Below, one piece after another: positions 34,815 to 43,696 of a stretch of DNA of 64,000 nucleotides (position 1 is its first letter; each line of letters opens with the position of its first letter). This DNA comes from Parachlamydiales bacterium (GTDB taxonomy: Bacteria; Chlamydiota; Chlamydiia; Chlamydiales; JABDDJ01), in assembly GCA_041671045.1 (NCBI GenBank), contig JBAZCF010000003.1:62001-126000 (forward strand). Reading direction: 5' to 3'. The position numbers and the translations under genes are program-made. The notes below the pieces were generated by a model that was given only the letters and a program-made list of their open reading frames with translations, searched no databases and had not been told where the DNA came from.

Positions 34815-37244
34815 ATGACACAGCATACACATTTTATAGGCATTGCCGGCATAGGAATGAGCGCTATCGCCCGTATTTTACTCCAGCAAGGGAAAAAAGT
34901 TAGCGGCAGCGACACTTCGAAATCTCCTCTCAAACAATCCTTACGCGCACTTGGTGCAGAGATTTTTGATGAGCATGCAGAAAACAACGTTCCCGAACAG
35001 AGTATCGTAGTCTACACAAGCGATGTGAATGACAAACACATTGAGATGCAAGCCGCAAAAAAGAAGGAATGCATAATCATGCATAGGTCCGAGATCCTTG
35101 CAGAGATTTTTCATAGTGTTGACTATCCCTTAGCAGTTACCGGAACACATGGGAAGACGACGACAAGTTCATTACTCGCATGGGTCCTAGAGCAAGCACA
35201 ACGACAGCCATACTATGCCCTAGGTGGGGTCTTAACAAGTGAAGAAGTTAATAGCAAAAAAGGGGAGGGCCCCTATTTTGTGATAGAAGCCGATGAAAGC
35301 GACGGGTCCTTCCTGCGCTATCGTCCTTTTGGGGCGATAGTAACTAACATTGACCTTGACCATATGAATTATTATCAGACGGAAGATAAACTCATAGAAG
35401 CTTTTAAGCAGTTTACCGACCAGGTCCGCTCTCCCCAACACCTGGTCTGGTGTGGTGATGACACCCGCTTATTAGATCTTGACCTAAGTGGAATTTGCTA
35501 TGGATTTGGTGAACAGTGCGACGCTATCCTGTCAAATTACCGTCAAAATGAATGGAGCAGCTTCTTTGATCTATCGTGGGAAGGAAAATCATTCCCTTCT
35601 ATTGAAGTTGCATTGCCGGGCAAACACATGGCGCTCAATGCGGCGGGTGTCTTCATCTTATGTATTCAATTGGGCTTAGATGAAAAAGCGATCCGCCGCG
35701 GTTTATCTAGTTTTAAAGGTGTAAATCGCCGCAGTCAGAAGGTTCCCAGCGATCCGACCGTAACCGTCATCGATGATTATGCCCACCATCCTGCTGAAGT
35801 CGATTCTACTTTGCAGGGAATAAGGGAAGCTATAGGCGATGCCCGGTTAACAGCAGTATTCCAGCCGCATAGGTATAGCCGGCTCGCTTCTTTGGTTGAG
35901 GAGCTGCCACAATTGTACCGATCATTTTTAGCTGCAGACCAGATTGTTGTTACTGATATTTATGCAGCCGGTGAAAAGCCTATTCAAGGTATTGATGAGC
36001 AGCTGGTTCTCAACGCATTGAAAAAAGAGCTAGGCTCAAAAGTCAAATACATCTCCAAAGATCAACTTGTACAACAACTTAGTGAATTTGCACGGCCTAT
36101 GGATGTTTTTGTGTGTCTTGGAGCAGGCGATATCACTCATATTGCTCACGCTCTTGGTAAAAAGCTCTTAGAAAATCCTCCGCAAAAATGGCGTGTGGGT
36201 GTCGCTTTTGGCGGACCTTCCTCTGAACACGATGTTTCTGTTAATTCAGCACAATTTGTATTTAAACACCTTGACCCGCAGTTGTTTGAAGCAGAGTCTT
36301 TCCACGTTTCTAAAGGCGGGGAGTGGAACGCAGCTAAGTCTATTACTGATGACGCTAGCGAAACAACAGTATTTTCAAGTAAGCCTATCGCACACGATGT
36401 CTTAGATAAACTTTTCGGGTGCGATGTGTTCTTTCCGGTAATGCATGGAACATTCGGCGAGGATGGAATTGTCCAAGGCTTTTTTGAAGCTCTTGGAAGA
36501 CCTTATGTCGGCTGCAATCACAGAGCTTCAGCCGTCTGCATGGACAAGGTTATGTCAAAGAAGCTGGCCGCTTTCCACGGCCTTAAAGTCGTACCGTTCG
36601 TACACGTGACAGAGCATTCTTGGATCCAGGATAATGAGGCTATTCTAGAAGAAATTCTTGGAAACATTGACTTCCCTCTGATTGTTAAGCCTAGCCATAT
36701 TGGATCTAGTATCAACGTCAACGAAGCTTTAAACCGTGATCAGTTAAAGGAATACATAGAAAAAGCATTCAAATCCGATACCGATGTTGTCGTAGAAAGC
36801 AGGCTGAAGGTGAGGGATATAGAATTTGCCGTCTTTGGGGATGCACCCACAGCCGTCTATCCTCCGGGTGAAGTTTGCACCAACGGAAAAATATACTCCT
36901 ACGAAGATAAAGTGGGTCCAAATGGTCCAAAAATCACTGCCAAAGCAGTCTTGCCTGATGATATGATTAAAAAAGGATGCGAACTTGCCGCCATTGCATA
37001 TAAAGCATGTCATTGCCAAGGAATGGCTCGAGTGGATTTCTTATTAGATGAAGAAGGTAACTTCTGGTTCAATGAGATCAATCCTATCCCTGGCATGACC
37101 TCTATAAGCCTTTATCCACAGATTTGCGAACAAAACGGCCTGCCTCCAAAAGAATTGATCAAGTCACTCATTGTCAATGCATTTGCACGCAGTAGAAAAC
37201 AGAAAGAAAAATGGCAGTTCCAACCCAATCCACTGTTGGCATGA
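34815..37244 (+). CDS. murC-ddl: Fused UDP-MurNAc--L-alanine ligase / D-alanine--D-alanine ligase
   Basis: One 809-residue polypeptide carries two cell-wall enzymes. Residues 1 to about 460 are MurC: HFIGIAGIGMSAIARIL, ATP loop GTHGKTTTSSLLAW, EADESDGSFL and DDYAHHPAEV. Residues about 468-809 are D-Ala-D-Ala ligase: VAFGGPSSEHDVSVNSA, VMHGTFGEDG, VKPSHIGSSINV and FNEINPIPGMTS. The fusion is a known trait of chlamydiae. It ends in an ATGA overlap with ftsQ. Confidence 0.97.
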   Translation: MTQHTHFIGIAGIGMSAIARILLQQGKKVSGSDTSKSPLKQSLRALGAEIFDEHAENNVPEQSIVVYTSDVNDKHIEMQAAKKKECIIMHRSEILAEIFHSVDYPLAVTGTHGKTTTSSLLAWVLEQAQRQPYYALGGVLTSEEVNSKKGEGPYFVIEADESDGSFLRYRPFGAIVTNIDLDHMNYYQTEDKLIEAFKQFTDQVRSPQHLVWCGDDTRLLDLDLSGICYGFGEQCDAILSNYRQNEWSSFFDLSWEGKSFPSIEVALPGKHMALNAAGVFILCIQLGLDEKAIRRGLSSFKGVNRRSQKVPSDPTVTVIDDYAHHPAEVDSTLQGIREAIGDARLTAVFQPHRYSRLASLVEELPQLYRSFLAADQIVVTDIYAAGEKPIQGIDEQLVLNALKKELGSKVKYISKDQLVQQLSEFARPMDVFVCLGAGDITHIAHALGKKLLENPPQKWRVGVAFGGPSSEHDVSVNSAQFVFKHLDPQLFEAESFHVSKGGEWNAAKSITDDASETTVFSSKPIAHDVLDKLFGCDVFFPVMHGTFGEDGIVQGFFEALGRPYVGCNHRASAVCMDKVMSKKLAAFHGLKVVPFVHVTEHSWIQDNEAILEEILGNIDFPLIVKPSHIGSSINVNEALNRDQLKEYIEKAFKSDTDVVVESRLKVRDIEFAVFGDAPTAVYPPGEVCTNGKIYSYEDKVGPNGPKITAKAVLPDDMIKKGCELAAIAYKACHCQGMARVDFLLDEEGNFWFNEINPIPGMTSISLYPQICEQNGLPPKELIKSLIVNAFARSRKQKEKWQFQPNPLLA

Positions 37245-38041
37245 GCATCAGAAAGGCTTTCACGTTCATCATTTGCGTGACATTGGCCATATCAGGCACA
37301 ACCGCCTGTTGGTTATTCCTAAATTATTATCTGACGCAGAAGCGTTCTCAAGACCCGGACTACCAAGTCCGGGCGCTTGTGCAGCGGGCAAATGGCAAAT
37401 ACAATCTACCTACTTCCGCATTAATTGAGCTTTTAGGCTTAAGTATAGATAAGCCCATAAATTTATATTACTTTGATACGGCGAAGGCGTCCAACAGCCT
37501 GGCTACATTAGGCATATTCAAAGTGGTAAATATCTCTAAATCTTTTCCAGAAACTCTAGTCGTTGAATACGAACTAAGGGAACCCATCGCCTATTTAGAT
37601 GATATCAGCAATACCGCGATAGATAACAATTTCATCGCCTTTCCATTTTTCCCCTACTATACCCCCAAAAAGATGCCCATCGTCAGATTGAATAAGGATG
37701 ATTTGAAATGGAATACTTCTGTCATTGAAGATGAAAATGCTGAACTAGTAAAACGGGTTTTTACTCAGATCGAGTCATTTGAAATTCCATCAGAAAAAAT
37801 TAGCTGGATCGATGTCTCTTCAATGTTAAATAATAACCACCCCTTTCAAGAAATCATTTTGGGCATCGAAACCCAAAATAATAAAAAATGGTTAAGGCTT
37901 AAAGCTGCTGATCTTTCCACCCATCTTAACCGCTACGCAAAACTCTATCCTTATATCCAACAATGGGAAAAAAATAGAGAAGGGCAGCCGACTATCATTG
38001 ACTTGCGTTTCTCAGACCTTCTGCTTCTCTCGCAAAAATAA
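37241..38041 (+). CDS. ftsQ: Division protein FtsQ/DivIB-like
   Basis: This is a bitopic membrane protein of the divisome. A single membrane segment (about residues 5-28) is followed by an extracytoplasmic POTRA-like region (LSIDKPINLYYFDTAKASNSLATLGIFKVVNISKSFP-type pattern) and a beta-rich domain ending with IDLRFSDLLLL, the FtsQ 'DLR' end. I place the start at 37241, which overlaps the murC-ddl stop in ATGA. Sequence conservation is low, so the call rests on topology and position after murC-ddl. Confidence 0.78.
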   Translation: MSIRKAFTFIICVTLAISGTTACWLFLNYYLTQKRSQDPDYQVRALVQRANGKYNLPTSALIELLGLSIDKPINLYYFDTAKASNSLATLGIFKVVNISKSFPETLVVEYELREPIAYLDDISNTAIDNNFIAFPFFPYYTPKKMPIVRLNKDDLKWNTSVIEDENAELVKRVFTQIESFEIPSEKISWIDVSSMLNNNHPFQEIILGIETQNNKKWLRLKAADLSTHLNRYAKLYPYIQQWEKNREGQPTIIDLRFSDLLLLSQK

Positions 38042-38193
38042 CCCCCAATGAATTTACAAGGATGCCGATGCATGTATTATTGATAATGCAAACTGTATGA
38101 GGTGGTTTATGGAAAATGTTAAAAGAGTGCTTTGAAAGAATTCCTCTCATTTGTTATACAAGTACATTGTTGAGAGGTCATTCTGAGGTTAAA

Positions 38194-38550
38194 ATGACAA
38201 AGTTTGTTGAAATGAGCTGGTCTTGCGGAAGTATCGATGAAGCGCGTAAAGTTGCACGGTATCTAGTCCAAGAAAGATTAGTGGCTAACGCACAAATAGT
38301 CCCCTGGATTGAATCTATCTATATGTTGAATAATCAGCTTGAAACAGCTCAAGAATCTAAAGTCTATTTTAAAACTCGACATAGCCTCATCGATAAAGTT
38401 ACTCAAGTCATTATCGAAAATAGCTCTTATCAAGTTCCTGAAATCCTATTTTCTTCTATAGAAGGGGGGAATGACGACTTCCTTCATTGGTTGGAGGCTA
38501 GCATTCAAGATTATTCCAACGTTTCTCCCACATCAAAAAACACTAATTAA
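38194..38550 (+). CDS. cutA: CutA-like divalent-cation tolerance family protein
   Basis: This is a small trimeric ferredoxin-like protein of uncertain role (metal tolerance in E. coli). The family pattern is present: IDEARKVARYLVQERLVANAQIVPWIESIYM, ESKVYFKTRHSLIDKV, YQVPEILFSSIEGG and FLHWLEAS. The start at 38194 has GAGGTT four bases upstream and gives 119 residues. An in-frame ATG at 38116 would add an unrelated N-terminus. Confidence 0.85.
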   Translation: MTKFVEMSWSCGSIDEARKVARYLVQERLVANAQIVPWIESIYMLNNQLETAQESKVYFKTRHSLIDKVTQVIIENSSYQVPEILFSSIEGGNDDFLHWLEASIQDYSNVSPTSKNTN

Positions 38551-38568
38551 CACAACTTAAGTCGCACC

Positions 38569-38799
38569 ATGAAAGAATTTATTGAATATATTGTAAGAAA
38601 TCTTGTTGACCATCCCGATAAAGTCGATGTGCGTTGTTTCGACGGCGAGAAAGGGCTCATTGTTGAAATTAGAGTTGCTCAAGAAGAGGTCGGTAAAGTT
38701 GTAGGCTCGCGTGGTGTTACAATCAATGCAATAAGGACAATCGCTATGACTATTTGTGCAAGATTAGGGCGCAGAGTGCGCGTAGAATTAGTGCAATAA
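38569..38799 (+). CDS. khpA: KH-domain RNA-binding protein, KhpA/YlqC family
   Basis: This 76-residue protein consists of one KH domain. It has the N-terminal EFIEYIVRNLVDHPDKVDV and the RNA-binding loop KVVGSRGVTINAIRTIA. In Firmicutes KhpA pairs with KhpB and binds many RNAs. In chlamydiae a role in RNA regulation is inferred only. Confidence 0.88.
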   Translation: MKEFIEYIVRNLVDHPDKVDVRCFDGEKGLIVEIRVAQEEVGKVVGSRGVTINAIRTIAMTICARLGRRVRVELVQ

Positions 38800-38984
38800 A
38801 ATTTAAATTACTAAAGATTAGTTCTTTATACTTTTTTTAGATTGTTAGGCTTGTCAAAAAATATTTTTTTGATAAAGTGGCATTTAGGGCTGAATTAATT
38901 TTTTGCCCTAAATATAGGCGCGCTCACCCTGTAAAATTCACTCACTCTGCGCCAAAAAATTAACACTCTGATTAAGGTAGTACC

Positions 38985-39359
38985 ATGGTCGCCCTAAATA
39001 AAGTTGTTATAGCAGGACGCTTGACACGTAAGCCAGAACTAAGAAAAACTCCTAATGGCATAGCTGTTACCGATCTATTGGTAGCTATCAATAGAGAGTT
39101 TGTTAATCAAAATGGTTCAAAACAACAAGAAGTATGCTTTGTTGATGTGGTCGTTTGGGGTAAACAAGCTGAATTCTGTACTCAATATCTTGATTGTTCC
39201 TCAGCTGTTCTCGTGGAAGGCCGTTTGCAATTAGACGTCTGGTATGCAAAAGATGGCGAAAAACGATGCAAGCTCCGCGTTGCCGCTGAAAGAGTCCAAT
39301 TCCTCGATAAAAAACTCCCTGTTGAAAAAATTTCTGAGTCCATGATAGGTGCTAGTTGA
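38985..39359 (+). CDS. ssb: Single-stranded DNA-binding protein lacking the acidic tail
   Basis: SSB coats single-stranded DNA in replication and repair. The OB-fold is clear (NKVVIAGRLTRKPELRKTPNGIAVTDLLVAINR, then VDVVVWGKQAEFC and VLVEGRLQLDVWYAKDG). At 124 residues it ends right after the OB-fold with ESMIGAS. The usual flexible linker and acidic DDDIPF-type tip that recruits partners is absent, so a second SSB may exist elsewhere in the genome. Confidence 0.9.
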   Translation: MVALNKVVIAGRLTRKPELRKTPNGIAVTDLLVAINREFVNQNGSKQQEVCFVDVVVWGKQAEFCTQYLDCSSAVLVEGRLQLDVWYAKDGEKRCKLRVAAERVQFLDKKLPVEKISESMIGAS

Positions 39360-39501
39360 TGTAATAACTGAGAATACGTTAGGATGCAGATATACACTAG
39401 TGTGTAAAATCAACTATGAAATCTTTAAAAATAGCTTTCATATAGTTCTACATCAATTTGCGCTGACAAGTGTATAACTTCACCAAAGCATCGAGGATAT
39501 T

Positions 39502-39852
39502 ATGACGACCAATCAGGGCATAGCAGGGCTAAAAGAAGAAGTGAAAAATGGAGTTCTGGTACTCAAAGTATCCGGCAGGTTGGATGCCATTACCACCCCC
39601 TCCATTGAAAGAAAAATCTTTGAACATATCCACCATGGCCATAATAAAATCCTGATTGACTTTTCCGAGCTCGATTATCTGAGTAGTGCAGGCATGCGCA
39701 TGCTCCTATCCATCACAAAAAAACTGAAGAATGTAGGCAAAATCATCCTATGTTCAGTTAACGATAACGTTTTGGATGTATTAAAGATGTCAGGCTTCGA
39801 CCGTGTTCTCGATATTGAAAATACAGAAGAAAATGCATTGCGCAAATATTAA
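39502..39852 (+). CDS. rsbV: STAS-domain anti-sigma-factor antagonist (RsbV-like)
   Basis: This 116-residue protein has a single STAS domain. The phosphorylatable serine lies in DYLSSAGMRMLLSI. Proteins of this type bind RsbW-like anti-sigma kinases and so free a sigma factor when dephosphorylated. GAGGA precedes the ATG. It is immediately upstream of miaA (24 bases), the order I recall in Chlamydia. A short palindrome ACACTAGTGT (39394-39403) lies between ssb and this gene. Confidence 0.88.
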   Translation: MTTNQGIAGLKEEVKNGVLVLKVSGRLDAITTPSIERKIFEHIHHGHNKILIDFSELDYLSSAGMRMLLSITKKLKNVGKIILCSVNDNVLDVLKMSGFDRVLDIENTEENALRKY

Positions 39853-39876
39853 CCTATAGATATCGCAGGATGCATT

Positions 39877-40908
39877 GTGAGTGGTGACTGTACTCTTGAA
39901 AAAAAAGAAATCGAAAAGTTGTTCTTTGGATTTACAATCGAAGCCCAAAAACAGTTAAGCCGAACATTTTATCAACCCAAAAAAAAAGTTGTAGTGATTG
40001 CCGGCCCCACCGGCTGTGGAAAGTCTGCATTCTCTATTCCCCTGGCACAGGAAGTCAATGGCGAAATCATCTCCGCCGACTCCATGCAAATCTACCGTGG
40101 TATGGATATTGGCACAGCCAAAGCCACTCAGGAAATGCGCGATGCTGTACCACATCACCTCATCGATATCCGTCCCATCAATGAACCTTTTAATGTCGTA
40201 GATTTCTATTTTGAAGCTAGGCACTGCTGTCAAATCATCCAAGCAAGAGAATGCGTTCCTATCATTGTAGGCGGTTCAGGATTCTACCTCCACTCATTAA
40301 TGTTCGGGCCTCCTAATGGGCCGCCTTCCGTTCCGGAGCTTCGTCAGTCTTTGGAGGAAGAAATCGAAATCCAAGGAGCTGAAATATTGTTTCAAAGGCT
40401 GAAACAGCTTGATCCTCAATATGCCGCTACCATTACAAAAAATGATAAACAGAAAATTGTCCGCGCCCTGGAAATTATCTCGCTCACAGGCAAAAAAGTG
40501 AGCCAGCTTTCCTGGAAAGGGAGGAAGACGCCCCAGAATTACGACTTCCGCTGCTGGTTTCTCCACCGCCCGCGCGATTCTCTGTATAGCATCATCGATA
40601 AGCGCTGTGAAGAAATGATCGAAAATGGTCTCTTGCTAGAGGTTGAAAGGCTTGTCGACGAGGGACTGCTTGAAAATTCTTCTGCCTGCCAAGCCATTGG
40701 ATACAGGCAGGCCCTGGATTACTTCCGTTCAGCTAAAACCAAACAAGATTTTGATAAATTCGTCGATGAGTTTAAAAAAGCATCCCGCCGTTATGCAAAA
40801 AGACAGTTCACCTGGTTCAGGCACGAACCGGCTTACCGTTGGCTGGATATGGATATGTTGGACCAAGAGACAGCCCTTGAAATCGTTATTAAAGACCTAA
40901 AAGAATAA
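39877..40908 (+). CDS. miaA: tRNA dimethylallyltransferase
   Basis: MiaA adds a dimethylallyl group to adenosine 37 of tRNAs that read UNN codons. The P-loop is GPTGCGKSAFSIPLA, followed by GEIISADSMQIYRGMDIGTAK, PHHLIDI and GGSGFYL. The tail has the Arg-rich YAKRQFTWFRHE. The start is GTG (39877) with AGGA six bases upstream. An N-terminal extension of about 35 residues precedes the P-loop, longer than in most homologues. Confidence 0.95.
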   Translation: MSGDCTLEKKEIEKLFFGFTIEAQKQLSRTFYQPKKKVVVIAGPTGCGKSAFSIPLAQEVNGEIISADSMQIYRGMDIGTAKATQEMRDAVPHHLIDIRPINEPFNVVDFYFEARHCCQIIQARECVPIIVGGSGFYLHSLMFGPPNGPPSVPELRQSLEEEIEIQGAEILFQRLKQLDPQYAATITKNDKQKIVRALEIISLTGKKVSQLSWKGRKTPQNYDFRCWFLHRPRDSLYSIIDKRCEEMIENGLLLEVERLVDEGLLENSSACQAIGYRQALDYFRSAKTKQDFDKFVDEFKKASRRYAKRQFTWFRHEPAYRWLDMDMLDQETALEIVIKDLKE

Positions 40909-41111
40909 CTTTAACGATTTCTGATTTGGAGAAAAATTGCCGTTATTGTAGAGGAAACCTTTACGAAAAAACAATTTTAGTATATTCTCTTTCTTTAAAT
41001 GCTGATTTTACCCTAATGCGTTTCAACTTCACATTAAATTATTTTCAATTTGCCTAAGAGAGTGTCAGAAAAAACCTCTAGTGGCATACGAAACAACCTA
41101 AAAGTAAGTAG

Positions 41112-42824
41112 TTGCTAAAAATGAATTATAATCCTAACACTAACTCCCAGGAACTCCTAGAAGCGGACCCATTAGCCGCTGATAACCCCTTTGAAAATGA
41201 GATAATCGAAGAAAATGAGATAATCGCAGAGGAAGAAAGGCTCCCCATGGAAGATGAAAGTACCCAAGATATAAAAAACGAATCCAGCAAATTGCAAGAA
41301 AAAACGACACTCCCTTCTTTTGGAGACGACTCAGTTTCTTCTGATCAGAAAATTTCCAATGCCCTGGATTTTATGGAAAAAGCCCTTTCTCAATCAGGAT
41401 CACCCCACTTTAAAGAGTTTTGGGAAGCAAGAAAGGTTTGTCTAGAGTTATTTAAAGATAACATACCTCCTCCAGCGCGTGCTTATCTTTGGGGAAAATA
41501 TTGTGAACTATCCCGTGAAGCTCGTAAGCTTAAAGAAATCCTTGACGAGCAGACAGCCTTCGCCGTTGAACAAATTGAAATCGCGGTAAAAGCCCTAGAA
41601 GATGAAATTATTAACGAAGACGAAGTTCTTGCAAAAGCACCTACAGTGGTTTTCGAAAACGCACCACGCTTTTTCCATGACCATATCGAAAAATATTCGC
41701 TCATCCAAAAACGTTTAGGAATTCTTAACGCACATGCGTCCCGTATCAACGTATTGCGTAAAGAACTCATTAAAACAGAAATGCGCATCCGTCTAAAAAA
41801 CAAGTTCTTCCAACGTCTTTCCGCAGCAGGCGACAAGGTATTTCCTGTAAGAAAGGAACTCATCAGACAAAATAGTAACACCTTCATTGAAGACGTTAAC
41901 GCCTTTATCGCAACTCATTTCCCCAATAATACACCTGATGGCGATCTTTATGAGTTGAGAGAAGAAATTAAAGCTCTTCAAAATGTTGCAAAACAACTCA
42001 CTTTGAATACACACGCTTTCATGCATAGCCGTCAAACCCTTAGCCAAAGCTGGGACGCGCTGAAAGAAGTGGAAAAAGAACGCAAAAAAGTACGCACACA
42101 ACAAAAAGTTGTCTACAAACAGCATCAAGATGAACTAGAAGCATTGATTAATACAGCTGCAACACAACTGGCCGCCAACGAAATCACCGTTGACGATGCA
42201 CGCCAACAGCTGGAAAACATCAGCAATATAATGCGTAAAACTGAGTTAGGCCGCGATGAAGTTAAATACTTGCGTGAAGCTCTACTCAAACTACGCGAAC
42301 CTATCGAATCGAAAGAAAAACAAATTCATCACGAAAGAAATCTTGAACAACAGCAAAGAACGGCTCAGCGTCAAGAGAAGATACAAGCTCTGAAAAACAA
42401 ACTCCAAGAAGCTGTTTCAACAATTGACTCTTTAACTGTTGAAAATGCTTCCACAAGTTATCAAGAGCTTAATCGTGAAGCTGACCTGCTCCATTTGTCC
42501 CGCAATGAAAAATCTCAGATAGAGAAGCTTTTCCGCGAGTTCAAAGAGAAAATTTCACACAAAAAAGACCAGGCCATTTTCGCTCTTGCAGAGAACGAAG
42601 GTGGATCCGAAGATTTAGCCACTATCAAAGCTGACCTTAAGAAACTGCGCGAATACCGCCAGGTGATTAAAGAAAACCTTGATAACTTGAAAAAACAATC
42701 CGGTGGCTCAGGCTTCGATATCTCTAAAGCAATTGAAATCAACGAGCAAATCGTCGTTGAAAAAGAACGTGATGAAAAAGCTAAAACAGCAATCGCTGAT
42801 TTAGAAAGAAAATTGCGCCGTTAA
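41112..42824 (+). CDS. Soluble coiled-coil protein, unknown function
   Basis: This 570-residue protein is dominated by Glu, Lys, Gln and Ala. The N-terminal 85 residues are acidic (repeats of NEIIEENEIIAEEE type). From about residue 85 it is almost entirely helical, with heptad-like repeats in 120-260 and 290-570. No signal peptide, membrane segment or enzymatic motif is visible. I recall a coiled-coil hypothetical gene between miaA and rsfS in Chlamydia, so it may be a conserved chlamydial protein. Two hairpins follow it. Confidence 0.65.
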   Translation: MLKMNYNPNTNSQELLEADPLAADNPFENEIIEENEIIAEEERLPMEDESTQDIKNESSKLQEKTTLPSFGDDSVSSDQKISNALDFMEKALSQSGSPHFKEFWEARKVCLELFKDNIPPPARAYLWGKYCELSREARKLKEILDEQTAFAVEQIEIAVKALEDEIINEDEVLAKAPTVVFENAPRFFHDHIEKYSLIQKRLGILNAHASRINVLRKELIKTEMRIRLKNKFFQRLSAAGDKVFPVRKELIRQNSNTFIEDVNAFIATHFPNNTPDGDLYELREEIKALQNVAKQLTLNTHAFMHSRQTLSQSWDALKEVEKERKKVRTQQKVVYKQHQDELEALINTAATQLAANEITVDDARQQLENISNIMRKTELGRDEVKYLREALLKLREPIESKEKQIHHERNLEQQQRTAQRQEKIQALKNKLQEAVSTIDSLTVENASTSYQELNREADLLHLSRNEKSQIEKLFREFKEKISHKKDQAIFALAENEGGSEDLATIKADLKKLREYRQVIKENLDNLKKQSGGSGFDISKAIEINEQIVVEKERDEKAKTAIADLERKLRR

Positions 42825-42832
42825 TTTTTGAA

Positions 42833-42892
42833 TGCAGGCTCCGGCCTGCAATTCTCATAAAGATACGTGGAGACTTGTCGACCACGTATCTT
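42833..42892 (+). terminator. Two consecutive hairpins after the coiled-coil gene
   Basis: Hairpin 1 has arms TGCAGGC (42833-42839) and GCCTGCA (42844-42850). Hairpin 2 has a perfect 11-bp stem, AAGATACGTGG (42860-42870) and CCACGTATCTT (42882-42892). Neither has a T run. Together they probably end the transcript. Confidence 0.5.
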
Positions 42893-43030
42893 CCTAAACT
42901 CCCTACTGCACACACCCTAATTTCGAAAGAAATCTAATGCAAAGCAATAAGTTGCATGCATTCATGTACAATAAAAAACACCCTCTATACCATAATGCTC
43001 TTATAGTAAATCCACCCCAAAGGGGCGTGC

Positions 43031-43696
43031 ATGCCTTCGCCTTTACACATCTTCGATCTAGACCATACATTTATCAATGAAAACATCAGTTACCGCTTTG
43101 GGCAATTTCTATATAAAAAAAAGATAATCACTTTATTTCAAACAGTGATAGTTCTAAGTTATTATAGTTTGTTTATCCTAGGTTTCCTCTCAATCGATAA
43201 AATGCACCGCTACATTTTCTCGCTCATCTTTAAAAATAAATCTTCTTTACAAATTACACACCTTGTTAACGACTTTCTTTCAAAAAAAATTGATTCTTAT
43301 GTCAACCCTGTCGCTTTAGATCTTCTACAAAAAGCTCAAAAGGATAAGTGCCTTACAGCTCTATTTTCGAGCTCACCCGATTTTCTTGTACAACCCATAG
43401 CCTATTTCTTCAAATTTGATGAGTGTTTAGCTACTAAATACGCTGTTGACAAAGAGGGGGTCTTTTGCGATATTTCACTTATTGTTGAAGGTGAAGTAAA
43501 AGCCGCACATCATGCGGTTTTATGTGAAAAATATAAGCTTAATTCTAAAGAAAACTTCGTCTATACCGATAGCGAGAATGACCTCCCACTTATGTTTTCA
43601 GCTGGAAATTGCTATGTTTTCCACCCCAATAAAAAACTTTTAAAATATTGCATCGCTAACGACTGGACCGCGATTTATTCCAAGGAGTATCAATGA
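43031..43696 (+). CDS. HAD-superfamily hydrolase (phosphoserine-phosphatase-like, HAD-IB)
   Basis: This 221-residue protein has the HAD nucleophile motif HIFDLDHTF (D9 and D11), motif II in LFSSSPDFL and motif IV YTDSENDLPLM. A hydrophobic helical cap follows motif I. The family dephosphorylates small molecules. Candidates include phosphoserine or a glycerophosphate, but the sequence does not decide. Its stop overlaps the glnN start in ATGA, and it begins the HAD-glnN-nadD-rsfS-fabF-nudix run. Confidence 0.8.
   Translation: MPSPLHIFDLDHTFINENISYRFGQFLYKKKIITLFQTVIVLSYYSLFILGFLSIDKMHRYIFSLIFKNKSSLQITHLVNDFLSKKIDSYVNPVALDLLQKAQKDKCLTALFSSSPDFLVQPIAYFFKFDECLATKYAVDKEGVFCDISLIVEGEVKAAHHAVLCEKYKLNSKENFVYTDSENDLPLMFSAGNCYVFHPNKKLLKYCIANDWTAIYSKEYQ

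Noticed and set aside
34815..37244. murC::ddl fusion as a novel gene fusion
   Set aside because: It is a known feature of Chlamydiae, so unusual across bacteria but not new here.
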